A stretch of DNA of 64,000 bases from Candidatus Frackibacter sp. WG13 (GCF_900114655.1 NZ_FOTT01000009.1:27579-91578), one strand, 5' to 3'; positions 8,452 through 18,489 are shown, counted from the first letter of the stretch. A program made the numbers and translations. The notes: generated by a model from the letters alone, not told the origin.

Positions 8452-10650
8452 TTATCCTTCTATTTTGGAGCGAATACTCTCTTTCCATCTCTTTTTCATC
8501 TCCCCAATCTTCATGTTAACCAAATCATTAATGATCAACTTATCTCCATTAACTCTTCCTAACTTAGTAACAGAAACTTCATTTTCTGTTGCTTGATTTT
8601 TTACCTTTTCTACATCTTCCTTAGCAACAGAAATAACGATTCTACTTTGGGATTCAGAGAATAATAAACTACTAGGAGCCATATCACTATTGATTTCAAC
8701 TTCAGCACCTAAACCTCCTGCAATAGAACTTTCTGCTAAAGTTACTGCTAAACCACCATCCGCACAATCATGAGCTGATTTAACTATTCCTTCTTTAATT
8801 ACTGTTAAACAAGTGTCTTGAACCCGCTTTTCTAGATCTAAATCTAACTCCGGAACTTTACCAGTCTCTAAATCATGTACAGTATTTAAATACTCACTAC
8901 CACCAAGTTCATCTTTCGTTTCACCAAGTAATAAGATTACGTCTCCTTCATCTTTAAAATCAGACGTAGTTGCTTGATTAATATCTTCTAACAGGCCAAC
9001 CATCCCAATTATCGGCGTAGGATAGATAGCTCCTGATGGACTTTCATTATAGAAGCTTACGTTTCCACCTGTTACCGGAGTACCTAAACTCAAACAAGCT
9101 TCACTAATACCGTCAATACACTTTTCAAACTGCCAGAAGATCTCTGGTTTCATCGGATTACCAAAGTTTAAACCATCAGTAATTGCTACCGGTTCAGCAC
9201 CCGAACAGACAATATTACGAGCAGCTTCTGCTACAGCAATAGCCCCACCTGTTTCTGGGTCAAGATAACAGTAACGACCGTTACAATCCGTTGTCATAGC
9301 TAATCCTTTTTCTTTTCCTTTAACTCGTAATACTGCAGCATCAGATCCAGGTAATACTACTGTATTTGTTCTTACCATATGATCATACTGTTCATAAACC
9401 CATTCTTTACTAGCAATATTAGGAGACTGTAACACTTCTAACAATGCTTCATTATAATCTTCTGGCTCTGAAAGACTACTTAAATCATAGCTCTGTACTT
9501 CATCTAAATAACTTGGACGTTCTGATTCTCGATCATACTCTGGAGCATCATCGGCTAATGAACGAGCCGGCACTTCGGCAGCTACCTCTCCTTCATCTAA
9601 GATTCTAAGCATTCCATCATCGGTTACTTTACCAACAACCGCTGCGTTTAACCCCCACTTTTCAAAGATTTCTTCTACTAATTCCTCTTTCCCTTTCTTG
9701 GGCACAACTAACATTCTCTCTTGCGACTCTGATAACATTACTTCATAAGAGTTCATTCCTGTTTCTCGCTTAGGAACTAAATCAATATCTAACTCAATAC
9801 CTGCTCCACCACGGCTGGCCATCTCACAAGAGGAACCGGTTAAGCCAGCAGCTCCCATATCCTGAATACCTACTAAAGCACCAGTCTTAATTAATTCTAA
9901 ACATGCTTCTAATAATAATTTCTCCATAAATGGATCTCCGACCTGTACCGCTGGACGATCTTCTTCTGAATCCTCTGTTAATTCATCAGAAGCAAAACTA
10001 GCTCCTTGAATCCCATCTCGTCCAGTAGTGGCGCCTACTACCATTACCGGATTACCTACTCCTTTAGCAGTTCCGGTCGAAATATCTTCATGATCCATAA
10101 TTCCTACACACATCGCATTAACTAATGGATTCTCTTGATAGCTTTCAGAAAAATAGACCTCTCCACCGACAGTTGGGATTCCAATACAGTTACCGTAACC
10201 TGAAATACCTTCTACTACACCCTCAAGTAAGAATTGTACTCGCTCATTATTTAAGTCACCAAACCGTAAAGAATCTAAACATGCTATCGGTCTAGCACCC
10301 ATAGTAAAGATATCACGAATAATTCCTCCAACACCAGTAGCTGCACCCTGATATGGTTCAATAGCCGAAGGATGATTATGACTTTCTATTTTAAAAGAAA
10401 CCGCTTGTTCATCACCTATATCAATAATACCTGCATTTTCACCAGGTCCTTGTAACACTCTTGCCCCTTCTGTTGGCAAATTTCTTAAAACCTTCTTAGA
10501 ATTTTTATAACTACAATGTTCTGACCACATAACTCCATACATTCCTAATTCTGTTTTATTAGGCTTTCTACCTAAAATATCAACAATCATTTTGTATTCT
10601 GCTTCTGTTAGCCCTTCATTCTCCCAAGGTTTATTAGCCACACTGCTCAC
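8452..10650 (-). CDS. purL: Phosphoribosylformylglycinamidine synthase subunit II (small-type PurL)
   Basis: ATP-dependent conversion of FGAR to FGAM. 732 aa, the small PurL form that works with separate PurQ and PurS, both encoded directly upstream. Motifs include [20 protein letters not shown] (active-site His and nucleotide loop) and [10 protein letters not shown] in the second repeat. It overlaps purQ by 17 bases. Confidence 0.97.
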   Translation of the reverse strand: MSSVANKPWENEGLTEAEYKMIVDILGRKPNKTELGMYGVMWSEHCSYKNSKKVLRNLPTEGARVLQGPGENAGIIDIGDEQAVSFKIESHNHPSAIEPYQGAATGVGGIIRDIFTMGARPIACLDSLRFGDLNNERVQFLLEGVVEGISGYGNCIGIPTVGGEVYFSESYQENPLVNAMCVGIMDHEDISTGTAKGVGNPVMVVGATTGRDGIQGASFASDELTEDSEEDRPAVQVGDPFMEKLLLEACLELIKTGALVGIQDMGAAGLTGSSCEMASRGGAGIELDIDLVPKRETGMNSYEVMLSESQERMLVVPKKGKEELVEEIFEKWGLNAAVVGKVTDDGMLRILDEGEVAAEVPARSLADDAPEYDRESERPSYLDEVQSYDLSSLSEPEDYNEALLEVLQSPNIASKEWVYEQYDHMVRTNTVVLPGSDAAVLRVKGKEKGLAMTTDCNGRYCYLDPETGGAIAVAEAARNIVCSGAEPVAITDGLNFGNPMKPEIFWQFEKCIDGISEACLSLGTPVTGGNVSFYNESPSGAIYPTPIIGMVGLLEDINQATTSDFKDEGDVILLLGETKDELGGSEYLNTVHDLETGKVPELDLDLEKRVQDTCLTVIKEGIVKSAHDCADGGLAVTLAESSIAGGLGAEVEINSDMAPSSLLFSESQSRIVISVAKEDVEKVKNQATENEVSVTKLGRVNGDKLIINDLVNMKIGEMKKRWKESIRSKIEG

Positions 10651-11335
10651 TCCCTTTAGTTACATACTCTAGAATTGAAGCGAAAATTTTATATCCATCC
10701 TCAGTTCCATTTCCTAAAATCGATTCAGAACATCTCTCTGGGTGAGGCATTAGTCCAAATACATTCTTCTCTTTATTGCAAATCCCAGCAATATTCATAA
10801 CAGAACCGTTAGGATTCTCTGCTTCATCTTCATACCTAACTACGATCTGATCGTTAGCAATTAAATCTTCTAAGCCATCTTCATCAATATGATAATTACC
10901 TTCTCCATGAGCAACCGGCACTTGAAGAATTTCTCCTTTATTACACTGATTAGTAAAAGGCGTTTCAGCATTAACAACTTCTAAATTAACATACTTACAA
11001 ACAAACTTTAGATTATCATTAATCTTCATTGCCCCTGGTAAGAGACCTGCTTCTAACAAAATTTGAAATCCATTACAGATTCCGATTACTAAACCACCAT
11101 TCTTAGCAAAATCTATCACTGAATTCATAATTGGCGAAAACCTAGCGATTGCTCCTGTTCGCAGATAGTCTCCATAAGAGAAACCACCCGGTAAGATTAC
11201 ACAATCATATTCTGATAAATCTTGTGCGTCTTTATGCCATAACATATCAGTAGGTTGTCCTAATACTTCCTGAGCTACATGATAACAATCCTGGTCACAG
11301 TTAGAGCCAGGGAAAGTTATAACTGCAAACTTCAT
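10634..11335 (-). CDS. purQ: Phosphoribosylformylglycinamidine synthase glutaminase subunit
   Basis: Class I glutamine amidotransferase supplying ammonia to PurL. Begins [16 protein letters not shown]. The nucleophile Cys is in GICNGFQIL and the His/Glu pair in MPHPERCSE. The ATG at 11335 is preferred over an upstream ATG at 11377 because GGAGGG lies 6 bases before it and it follows the purS stop by one base. About 233 aa. Confidence 0.97.
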   Translation of the reverse strand: MKFAVITFPGSNCDQDCYHVAQEVLGQPTDMLWHKDAQDLSEYDCVILPGGFSYGDYLRTGAIARFSPIMNSVIDFAKNGGLVIGICNGFQILLEAGLLPGAMKINDNLKFVCKYVNLEVVNAETPFTNQCNKGEILQVPVAHGEGNYHIDEDGLEDLIANDQIVVRYEDEAENPNGSVMNIAGICNKEKNVFGLMPHPERCSESILGNGTEDGYKIFASILEYVTKGSEQCG

Positions 11336-11336
11336 A

Positions 11337-11597
11337 CTATCCCTCCATCTCTTCAACTTGAAAAGTATAGTCCTCAATTACCGGGTTAGCTAGTAGTCTT
11401 TCACACATTTCCTCAATCTGTGATTCTACCTCTGCTTTTGATTCTACATCTTCAACTACTAACTCCATATGCTTACCTACATTAACATCTGATACGTTTT
11501 TATAACCTAGAGCATCTAACCCACTCTCCACTGCTTGTCCCTGCGGGTCTAAAATACTCTTCTTCAACATTGTTTTAATTTCCACTTTCCAATTCAT
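11337..11597 (-). CDS. purS: Phosphoribosylformylglycinamidine synthase subunit PurS
   Basis: Small (86 aa) structural subunit that bridges PurL and PurQ in the Gram-positive/archaeal FGAM synthase. Sequence features are [20 protein letters not shown] and a C-terminal [10 protein letters not shown], both typical of PurS. A 150-base gap separates it from purC upstream. Confidence 0.96.
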   Translation of the reverse strand: MNWKVEIKTMLKKSILDPQGQAVESGLDALGYKNVSDVNVGKHMELVVEDVESKAEVESQIEEMCERLLANPVIEDYTFQVEEMEG

Positions 11598-11747
11598 TTT
11601 ATCCCTTCCTCCGTTTTATCAATTTTGATATGCGAAACCACACACTAAAAGATCATCTTTTGCAAATTTGTAATGTGCTCGATACGAATTTTTACTTCTA
11701 ATAATATTCATTACTCCTTAACCTCAACCTTAGCCTCAACCTTAATC
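11598..11747. repeat. 150-base purC-purS spacer with a repeat remnant
   Basis: Contains AAAAGATCATCTTTTGCAAA at 11647-11666, almost identical to 3646-3665. With its AACCACA lead-in it resembles the right arm of the element at 18019-18227 (AACCACAAAAAGGTCATCTTT when read on the minus strand). A short tandem of CTCAACCTTA units follows near 11721-11745. It may be a decayed copy of the same repeat family. No gene or terminator was seen, so the operon probably reads through. Confidence 0.5.
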
Positions 11748-12455
11748 CTACGACTTCAACCTATTTAATATCTCTTTGTAAGCTCCTTCTACTTCACCTA
11801 AATCTCTTCTAAATCTGTCTTTATCCAACTTCTTCTTAGTCTCACTATCCCAGAACCGACAAGTATCAGGCGATATTTCATCTCCTAGATATACTTTACC
11901 ATCTACACCTTTTCCAAACTCTAATTTGAAATCAACTAAATCAATCCCTTTATCAGCTAAGAAGTCTACTAATATTTCATTGATCTTAAAAGCTAACTCT
12001 TTAATAGTCTCTAATTCATCAGCGGTAGCTAATTCTTCAGCATAGATATGATACTCATTAATCATCGGATCTCCTAAATCATCATCTTTATAATAAAACT
12101 CTAAAACCGGCTTCTTTAATTCAGTTCCTTCTTCTAATCCTAATCTTTTAGCCAAACTACCAGCGGCTATATTTCTCATTACAACCTCTACTAAAATAAT
12201 ATCTAACTTCTTAACTAATATATCTATCTCATTTAACTGTTCTATAAAATGAGTAGGGATGTCATTCTCCTCTAATAATTCGAAAAAGATAGTAGATATT
12301 TCAGCATTAAACTTGCCTTTTTCAGCAATCTGACCTTTCTTTTCACCATTGAAAGCTGTTGCATCATCCTTATACTCTACAATAACCTTGTCATCTTCCT
12401 CAGTTTCATAGATTCTTTTCGCTTTACCTTCATAAAGTTCCTCTAACTTCTCCAT
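11748..12455 (-). CDS. purC: SAICAR synthetase
   Basis: Joins CAIR and aspartate using ATP to form SAICAR. 235 aa, the usual single-domain bacterial length. The N-terminus [12 protein letters not shown] and the motifs DFKLEFGK and [13 protein letters not shown] are diagnostic. It lies directly after the purB-like gene with an 18-base gap. Confidence 0.97.
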   Translation of the reverse strand: MEKLEELYEGKAKRIYETEEDDKVIVEYKDDATAFNGEKKGQIAEKGKFNAEISTIFFELLEENDIPTHFIEQLNEIDILVKKLDIILVEVVMRNIAAGSLAKRLGLEEGTELKKPVLEFYYKDDDLGDPMINEYHIYAEELATADELETIKELAFKINEILVDFLADKGIDLVDFKLEFGKGVDGKVYLGDEISPDTCRFWDSETKKKLDKDRFRRDLGEVEGAYKEILNRLKS

Positions 12456-12473
12456 TATTATACCTCCAAATTT

Positions 12474-13865
12474 CTAAATTTCTAACTCATTCTTCCAATA
12501 GTTAACTACTTTTTCTGTCTTCTCTACGGCAATTCCAATATATTCTTCAGGGTTAATCAATAGCTTCTCCTGTTTCTGATTTAATTTATCCCAATAAAGT
12601 TTTAACTCATCTTTTTCTTGAATTAATTCCCGTAAGGTTTGTCCTGACTCTTGGGACTCTAAAGTTAATCTCCTTACTGCTTCGTGAGCATCAGGATGTC
12701 CTAAAGAAGCTAATAAAATATATAGAGGTTCAGCTACTATCATCTCTTTACTTTGGTCAAAGTTACTTTTCATATTTTCTTGATCTACAACTAACTTCTT
12801 ACAAGTCCTAATCAGACGGTTAACTGCTGATAAAAAACCAACAATTATTTCCGGAATGAATCTGCTTGAGGCTGAATTAGTTAGATCTCGTTGATGTTCA
12901 GATAATTGATCTTGATAGATAGTAACCATCCGTGGCATAAATTCTTTCCACATACTCTTGACATTTTCATAGTTGATAGGATTTCTTTTGTGAGGCATTG
13001 TTGAAGAACCAACTTGATCTTTATCGAAGTACTCACCTACTTCACCAATCTCTGATCTCTGTAAGTGACGCATATCATCACTAAAGCTAGCAATCACCCC
13101 AAAACAAGAGACTAAAGAATGTACAAAGTCAGTTAGGTATTCTGGCTCTACTATTTGAGTAGAGTAATTTCCTGCTTTCAAATCTAATTCGGCTAATACA
13201 TTAGCTTCAAACTCTTCTGGGTCATCAAAAAATAAATGACTAGCATTATAAGCACCTACTGCCCCAGAAATCTTGCCTTTTAGCTGCTGTGTAGTCTCAT
13301 CTATAGCTTTAATTCGATTCCCTAAGCGATCAACATATTCAGCAACTGCAAATCCAAAAGTAACCGGTACTGCATGTTGCCCATGGGTTCTACCAGTCTG
13401 AATCGTTTCTTTCTCTCTCAATGCAATCTCCATTAATACTTTCTCTAATTCTTTTAATGTAGGTAAGATCAATTCCTCTGAACACTTTTTGTAACGTAAT
13501 GAATTAGCAGTGTCTACTATATCAAAGGATGTAGTAGTAAAATGTACATAAGGCTTAGCCTCCTCACTCACCTTCCTTTGAATGCAGTTTACCAATGCAC
13601 GAATATTATGTTTTGTCTTTCTTTCTTCTTTATAAACTTCTTCAGGATTTATTCCTTCGGCAGCTTTTTTTACTTCTTGAGCTACTTCCATTGAACAGAT
13701 ACCTGCTTTGGCTAATGCCTTAACTAATGCTACTTCTACTTCTGCTTGGCATTTAACCTTTGCCTCTTCTGATAAGTACTGAGAATATTTTTGGAATTCA
13801 TCTTCACGTAAAGAATAACGATGATCCAAAGGACTAATATTTGCAAAAATATTACGAGTCACCAT
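12474..13865 (-). CDS. purB: Adenylosuccinate lyase family protein in the pur operon (PurB paralogue)
   Basis: 463-aa member of the fumarase/aspartase superfamily. It has the adenylosuccinate lyase signature GSSTMPHKRNP with the catalytic Ser, TGRTHGQHAVP with the general acid/base His, and HFTTTSFDIVDTA in place of the usual TSSD loop. Position in the IMP operon suggests it cleaves SAICAR to AICAR. A second, more typical PurB is encoded at 20044-21339 beside purA, so this copy may be specialised. It could also act on both substrates; the sequence alone does not decide. Confidence 0.88.
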   Translation of the reverse strand: MVTRNIFANISPLDHRYSLREDEFQKYSQYLSEEAKVKCQAEVEVALVKALAKAGICSMEVAQEVKKAAEGINPEEVYKEERKTKHNIRALVNCIQRKVSEEAKPYVHFTTTSFDIVDTANSLRYKKCSEELILPTLKELEKVLMEIALREKETIQTGRTHGQHAVPVTFGFAVAEYVDRLGNRIKAIDETTQQLKGKISGAVGAYNASHLFFDDPEEFEANVLAELDLKAGNYSTQIVEPEYLTDFVHSLVSCFGVIASFSDDMRHLQRSEIGEVGEYFDKDQVGSSTMPHKRNPINYENVKSMWKEFMPRMVTIYQDQLSEHQRDLTNSASSRFIPEIIVGFLSAVNRLIRTCKKLVVDQENMKSNFDQSKEMIVAEPLYILLASLGHPDAHEAVRRLTLESQESGQTLRELIQEKDELKLYWDKLNQKQEKLLINPEEYIGIAVEKTEKVVNYWKNELEI

Positions 13866-13870
13866 TCATC

Positions 13871-14797
13871 TTATCCTCCTCTAATTAATCTCTTTACCTC
13901 AGGAACTAACTGATAACCGATCTCTCTACCTTTTTTTAAAAGGTAAGGAATCTTATCAGTATCAGTCAAACTAATATGCGACACCTGCGGCTTAATTACT
14001 AAATCAGCGTAACTCTCTGTCTTTAAGTTTGAAATTTCTTGTCCCATAATATCAAAAGATTGCAACACCATATCTATAGGGTTCATAATTGAATTATCGT
14101 CTTGAAGCGAAAAACCTAAATCAATCGCAATCTTTATATCTACACCTAATTCATCTAGAATATCTGCTGGGACATTATCCTTTACTCCTCCATCTACTAA
14201 TAATCTTTCATTAATTTCACAAGGTTCAAATAGACCAGGGATTGAAATAGTTGCTCTAATTGCTTTAGCCACCTGCTTATCAGTAACAAAAATATAATCT
14301 TTTAAGTTCTGCAAAGCAGGCACTAATCTTTCATTAACAAATACTATTAACTCTCCAGTCTCAACATCAGTAGCAGTAATAGCTACTGGAATTTCTGTTT
14401 GATTAAAAAATTTACCTTCTGTATCTTCTACTAAAAACTCTTCAATATCATTGCCAGAAATCAAACCTCTCGGCATCCTCTTAGAAGTAGCACCTAATTT
14501 TGAAAGTAAAAGGCTGATCAAAATCCTTATTATTCTATTGAACTCTATACTTAAATCAAAATATTTACCTTCTTTAAAATTCAAGGCCAACCTCTCTAAC
14601 TCTCGGGGGTCATGCCCAACACTATATAATCCAGCAATCAATCCTCCTATACTACTTCCAGCAATAACATCAATTGGAACCCTATGGCGATGAAAAACAT
14701 CTAAAATACCAATATGAATAACCCCGGTTAATCCACCACCGCCAAGAGCTATACCAACTAATGCCTGAGTTGATTCTTCTCTTTCTAACATCGGCAT
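13871..14797 (-). CDS. Patatin-like phospholipase family protein
   Basis: 308 aa. Patatin fold with the oxyanion-hole glycine loop GGGGLTG, the nucleophile elbow GSSIGG (Ser) and the catalytic Asp in VDGGVKDNVP. Members of this family are lipid acyl hydrolases; the substrate cannot be told here. It resembles the YlbK/RssA group of cytosolic patatins. It sits inside the purine operon between purE and the purB paralogue, 5 bases from the latter, so it must be co-transcribed although no purine role is known. Starts at 14797 and 14791 are both possible. Confidence 0.88.
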   Translation of the reverse strand: MPMLEREESTQALVGIALGGGGLTGVIHIGILDVFHRHRVPIDVIAGSSIGGLIAGLYSVGHDPRELERLALNFKEGKYFDLSIEFNRIIRILISLLLSKLGATSKRMPRGLISGNDIEEFLVEDTEGKFFNQTEIPVAITATDVETGELIVFVNERLVPALQNLKDYIFVTDKQVAKAIRATISIPGLFEPCEINERLLVDGGVKDNVPADILDELGVDIKIAIDLGFSLQDDNSIMNPIDMVLQSFDIMGQEISNLKTESYADLVIKPQVSHISLTDTDKIPYLLKKGREIGYQLVPEVKRLIRGG

Positions 14798-14860
14798 TCA
14801 CGCTCCTTTAACACATTATACTTTCATAATATTAACCGATCCTAGAAAGAGTGAAAAAAG

Positions 14861-15379
14861 TTATGATTGGTTTTCTAAATAATCTTTATAACCTAGTTCC
14901 TCTAATTCTGATGCTGTTTCCTTAACTGTTTCTGCCATATCTATTTTATACTCTTTAAAACTTTCTCTAATCTTTGCATCTGCTACTCCTAAAATCTGTA
15001 TAGCCAATAATCCTGCATTCTTAGCCCCATTAATACCAACTGTAGCCACTGGAACTCCTCCTGGCATCTGAACAATAGAATATAATGAGTCTACTCCACT
15101 TAACTTCGAAGTCTTAATCGGCACCCCAATAACCGGTAGTGAAGTATGAGAAGCTGTCATCCCTGGTAGGTGAGCTGCTCCTCCTGCACCAGCAATAATT
15201 ACTTCAATCCCTCTTTCTTCTGCTTTTTCTGCATATGCAGAAACTCGATCAGGTGTTCTATGAGCAGAAACGACCGTAATTTCATAAGGAATACCAAATT
15301 CCTCTAAAATTTTAGCTGCATCCTTCATAACTGGTAAATCAGAATCACTACCCATAATAATTCCAATTTTAGGTTTCAT
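14861..15379 (-). CDS. purE: N5-carboxyaminoimidazole ribonucleotide mutase
   Basis: Converts N5-CAIR to CAIR. 172 aa, class I PurE with [13 protein letters not shown] at the N-terminus and [12 protein letters not shown] in the active site. It works with PurK, which is encoded upstream. A 154-base spacer carrying an inverted-repeat insertion separates the two. Confidence 0.97.
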   Translation of the reverse strand: MKPKIGIIMGSDSDLPVMKDAAKILEEFGIPYEITVVSAHRTPDRVSAYAEKAEERGIEVIIAGAGGAAHLPGMTASHTSLPVIGVPIKTSKLSGVDSLYSIVQMPGGVPVATVGINGAKNAGLLAIQILGVADAKIRESFKEYKIDMAETVKETASELEELGYKDYLENQS

Positions 15380-15408
15380 AAATTAAATCCCCCCACTTTT
15401 TATTAGTT

Positions 15409-15533
15409 TACAGTTGACAGTGAAGCCCAGAAAAAAGTTTCCGAACTAAAAGCAGAGTCTATCGTAAACCTTGACCTGAACCTAAGATAAACTTTTGACT
15501 TTAAACTTGGTTTTAACTATCAACTGTCAACTA
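15409..15533. repeat. Insertion-like repeat between purK and purE
   Basis: About 125 bases bounded by inverted TTGACA-type motifs (ACAGTTGACAGT at 15410-15421; ATCAACTGTCAACT at 15519-15532). The left 57 bases are an inverted, diverged copy of sequence at 45285-45342 (GTGAAGCCC...GAGTCTATCGTA). There is no coding potential. It looks like a small non-autonomous repeat that has landed between two co-transcribed genes. Confidence 0.6.
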
Positions 15534-16688
15534 TTATCTCCCTGTTACTTTAACTAAGCTACTTGCTTCTAATGCCATTTGAGTTGCTTCCTCTACTGTA
15601 TCTGCTGTGACTGTTAAATGTCCCATCTTTCTGCCGGGCTTTGATACTTTCTTTCCATAAACATGCAGTTTAAGATTAGGAAATTGTAATACTTCTTTTG
15701 TTCCAACTACACATGCTTCACCTTTATTTTCTTCTTGCCCAAGAATATTTCTCATTACCGCTGGATTTACTAAATCTGCACTTCCTAAAGGAAGCTCTGC
15801 AATAGCTCGGATATGATTTTCAAATTGAGAAGTGACACAGCCTTCTATAGAATAATGGCCTGAGTTATGAGGCCGTGGAGCTATTTCATTAATTAACACT
15901 TTACCATCTTTCGTTACAAACATTTCAATACAGAAAATACCAACACCTGCAAAAACGTTCATAACCTTTTGTCCTAGTTCCAAAGCTTTATCTTTAATAG
16001 TAGTAGAAATATCAGCCGGCACCTTAGTCTCAATTAGAATACTTTCTTCGTGATTATTCTCACCTATAGGATAAGTAATTATTTCTCCTTCAGTGCTTCG
16101 ACACGCTAAAACTGAAATTTCTTTAGTGAAAGGCACGAATTCTTCTACCATTAATAAATTATCTCCTGCTCCTAAGGCTTGATAAGATTCTCCAATCTGA
16201 TCTTCATCTTTTATTAGTGCATTACCTTTACCGTCATAACCACCTGTGCAGCTTTTTAACATTATAGGATAATTAAATTTAGCCGCTGCTTCTTTAATAT
16301 CTTCTATTGTAGATACTCTTATAAAATCTGGAACAGGAATACCCTCTGCCTTTAATAATTGTTTCTGATTATATTTATTTTGAATTATTTCTAAACTTTT
16401 AGGAGTTGGATATATACTATAACCTTCTGTCTCTAACTCTTTTAAGATATCTACTCTAATATGCTCAAACTCATAAGTTACAACATCTGATTTTTCGGCT
16501 AACTCTCTGATAGCATCTCGATCATCAAATTCAGCCACAATATGTTCATCAGTAATACTATCTGCTGGACAATGGACAGTAGGGTCTAGAATAACAACCT
16601 CAAAATCCATCTTCTTAGCTTCTAAGATCATCATCTTACCTAATTGACCACCGCCGATGATACCTATTCTTTGATCGGTATAATCCAC
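15534..16688 (-). CDS. purK: 5-(carboxyamino)imidazole ribonucleotide synthase
   Basis: ATP-grasp enzyme that makes N5-CAIR from AIR, bicarbonate and ATP. 384 aa. It begins with a dinucleotide-like loop IGIIGGGQLGKMM, and MLKSCTGGYDGKGN and NEIAPRPHNSGHY mark the ATP-grasp active site. It is encoded just after purD with a 22-base gap. Confidence 0.97.
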   Translation of the reverse strand: MDYTDQRIGIIGGGQLGKMMILEAKKMDFEVVILDPTVHCPADSITDEHIVAEFDDRDAIRELAEKSDVVTYEFEHIRVDILKELETEGYSIYPTPKSLEIIQNKYNQKQLLKAEGIPVPDFIRVSTIEDIKEAAAKFNYPIMLKSCTGGYDGKGNALIKDEDQIGESYQALGAGDNLLMVEEFVPFTKEISVLACRSTEGEIITYPIGENNHEESILIETKVPADISTTIKDKALELGQKVMNVFAGVGIFCIEMFVTKDGKVLINEIAPRPHNSGHYSIEGCVTSQFENHIRAIAELPLGSADLVNPAVMRNILGQEENKGEACVVGTKEVLQFPNLKLHVYGKKVSKPGRKMGHLTVTADTVEEATQMALEASSLVKVTGR

Positions 16689-16710
16689 TGATCCTCCTCC
16701 TTCATAATCA

Positions 16711-17985
16711 TTATTTATAATTCAGCGCTTTATCCCCAATATCACTACGATAATGGACATCAGCAAAATCTATCTTTTCTACAGCTTGATAAGCTCTTTT
16801 AATTGTGTCTTTGTATCCCTTTCCTAAAGCTGTGACACCTAAAACCCTACCCCCAGCAGTTACTAATTTATTATCTTTATACTCAGTTCCAGCTTGGAAG
16901 ACAACAGTATCCTTATTATCATTTGCTTCATTGATTCCCTTAATTTCTTTACCAGTTTCATAATCTATTGGATATCCTCCTGAGGCCATAACTACACATA
17001 CTGCTGTTTTGTCTGACCATTCTATATTGAATTCTGCTAATTCCTCTTCGATGATCGCTTCAGCTATTTCTACTAAATCAGTCTCTAAAAGTGGTAAGAC
17101 AACCTGAGCCTCTGGATCTCCGAAACGCACGTTATACTCTAAGACTTTAGCTTCTCCATCTTCAATCATCAAGCCACTATATAAAATGCCTTTAAACTTA
17201 ATCCCTTCCTCTTTTAACGCCTCAATAGTTGGAACTAATATCTCCTCGTATGCTTTATGTAAAATTTCATCAGTAGCTACTGGTGCTGGCGCATAAGCAC
17301 CCATTCCTCCAGTATTTGGCCCTTCATCATTATCATAAACTTGTTTATGATCTTGGGATGGCAACATTGGGATAATTGTTTCTCCATCAGTAAAAGCTAA
17401 CAAAGTTGCTTCTTCTCCGGTTAAGTATTCTTCAATAACTACTCGCTCTCCAGCTTCCCCAAACTTCTGATTAACCATAATAGTCTTTATAGCCTCAATT
17501 GCTTCCTCTTCGGTTTCAGCAACAACTACCCCTTTCCCAGCTGCTAAACCTTCTGCTTTAACTACAATAGGCGCTCCTTCTTCTTTAACATAACCAATTG
17601 CTTCATCTTCATCAGTAAAAACTTCATACTTAGCAGTGGGAATATTGTATTTTTTCATTAAATTCTTAGAAAAGACCTTACTACCTTCCAGCTGTGCAGC
17701 ATCTTGATTAGGACCGAAGACCTTCAATCCAGCCTCTTCAAAAGAATCTACAATTCCAGCCACTAAAGGAGCCTCAGGACCAACAAATGTTAAATCAATC
17801 CCTTCTTTTTGAGCAAATTGGAGTAACTCTTCTAAATTAGTGTCTGATATATCTACATTTTCAGCAACTTCTGCTGTTCCTGCATTACCAGGTGCTACAA
17901 AAATTTCATCTACCTTTGTACTCTGACTTAATTTCCAGGCTAAAGTATCTTCACGACCACCACTGCCAATTACTAATACCTTCAT
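16711..17985 (-). CDS. purD: Phosphoribosylamine-glycine ligase (GAR synthetase)
   Basis: Second step of purine synthesis, joining phosphoribosylamine and glycine using ATP. 424 aa ATP-grasp protein. It has MKVLVIGSGGREDTLAWKL at the N-terminus (GREH is more usual, here GRED), VVKAEGLAAGKGV and EYNVRFGDPEAQ. It is the first gene of the long pur operon, and its 5-prime leader carries two riboswitches and a large inverted-repeat element. The ribosome-binding site is GGGGAGAG before the ATG. Confidence 0.97.
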   Translation of the reverse strand: MKVLVIGSGGREDTLAWKLSQSTKVDEIFVAPGNAGTAEVAENVDISDTNLEELLQFAQKEGIDLTFVGPEAPLVAGIVDSFEEAGLKVFGPNQDAAQLEGSKVFSKNLMKKYNIPTAKYEVFTDEDEAIGYVKEEGAPIVVKAEGLAAGKGVVVAETEEEAIEAIKTIMVNQKFGEAGERVVIEEYLTGEEATLLAFTDGETIIPMLPSQDHKQVYDNDEGPNTGGMGAYAPAPVATDEILHKAYEEILVPTIEALKEEGIKFKGILYSGLMIEDGEAKVLEYNVRFGDPEAQVVLPLLETDLVEIAEAIIEEELAEFNIEWSDKTAVCVVMASGGYPIDYETGKEIKGINEANDNKDTVVFQAGTEYKDNKLVTAGGRVLGVTALGKGYKDTIKRAYQAVEKIDFADVHYRSDIGDKALNYK

Positions 17986-18018
17986 TAAATCTCTCCCCTT
18001 AAACTTATTTATGATTAG

Positions 18019-18227
18019 AACACAAAAAGGTTATATTGAGCAAATCATAAATTTTTCGTTCACCATCTTGGTGAATAGGAGGTAAAAATGAGGCCGAACC
18101 ACAGGAAGTGGTGAGCTAATCACAGCACAGGACGTGCTATTGATTAGGAAGCCTTATTTTTACCGGATATGAACCTTAGATGGTTCGAAAAATTTATTCT
18201 ATCGCGAAAGATGACCTTTTTGTGGTT
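18019..18227. repeat. 209-bp inverted-repeat element with internal hairpins
   Basis: Outer arms of about 85 bases are inverted, diverged copies of each other: CACAAAAAGGTTAT at 18021 pairs with ATGACCTTTTTGTG at 18211, AAATTTTTCG with CGAAAAATTT, and GGTAAAAATGAGGC with GCCTTATTTTTACC. Smaller hairpins lie inside each arm (18059-18075 is TTCACC-ATCTT-GGTGAA). Two central hairpins have loops of the form CAC-AGGA-N-GTG (18099-18111 and 18124-18138). On the plus strand AGGAGG (18077-18082) precedes an 8-codon frame at 18088-18114. It lies in the purD leader after the terminator. Partial relatives occur near 3646 and 11647. Function unknown. Confidence 0.75.
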
Positions 18228-18247
18228 AAACCATTTATTTAAAATAT

Positions 18248-18306
18248 AAAAAAACCCAGGCAGGCAGATTCCACTGTCAACTAAGAGCAGAACCTCCCCG
18301 CCTGGG
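18248..18306 (-). terminator. Intrinsic terminator of the pur riboswitch leader
   Basis: On the minus strand CCCAGGCGGGGAGGTTC pairs with GAATCTGCCTGCCTGGG (one mismatch, two G-U pairs), followed directly by a run of seven T. The 5-prime arm is the 3-prime end of the PRPP aptamer, so ligand binding there should block terminator formation. Confidence 0.88.
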
Positions 18307-18388
18307 CTTTTATCCCTTCGGTGTCATCAACTGTACCGCTCGGACCAAACCATTGTCATCTAACAACGTGGAACCCTAGGTACACTTC
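18288..18388 (-). promoter_or_regulatory. PRPP-type ykkC riboswitch (subtype 2b)
   Basis: On the minus strand the conserved ykkC blocks appear in order: CTAGGGTTCC, GGTCCGAGCGGTAC, ACACCGAAGGGATAAAAGCC and CCAGGCGGG. This class includes guanidine-I, ppGpp and PRPP sensors. The AGCCCAGGCGGG block and the location before a de novo purine operon point to PRPP, but I could not check the single discriminating nucleotide reliably. PRPP is the substrate of PurF, and binding should switch expression on by sequestering the terminator arm. It follows the guanine aptamer within a few bases. Confidence 0.82.
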
Positions 18389-18457
18389 CCCCATAGTCAG
18401 GTAGTTTACGGCCACCTGGTAGAAACTTGTGAGCCTTATTCTCACGATTATATGAGG
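18389..18457 (-). promoter_or_regulatory. Guanine (purine) riboswitch aptamer
   Basis: On the minus strand P1 pairs CCTCATA with TATGGGG. The junction sequences are TATAATC, AAGTTTCTACC and GACTATG, which match the purine riboswitch consensus. The nucleotide that selects the ligand (before TATG) is C, predicting guanine rather than adenine. P2 and P3 arms are GTGAG/CTCAC and CCAGGTGG/CTACCTG. Guanine binding is expected to lower expression of the pur operon. Confidence 0.95.
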
Positions 18458-18489
18458 TTATTATTCGGATATAATTCTTCTACACGTTT

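Noticed and set aside
10634..11377. Longer PurQ starting at 11377
   Set aside because: It would overlap purS by 41 bases and lose the strong GGAGGG site placed 6 bases before the ATG at 11335.
18088..18114. 8-codon plus-strand gene with a good ribosome-binding site
   Set aside because: Not listed as a CDS because it is very short and lies within stems of a repeat; noted in the findings instead.
18169..18190. tRNA-like GGTTCGAA T-loop sequence
   Set aside because: No acceptor stem, anticodon arm or CCA end can be drawn; it belongs to the arm hairpin of the inverted-repeat element.
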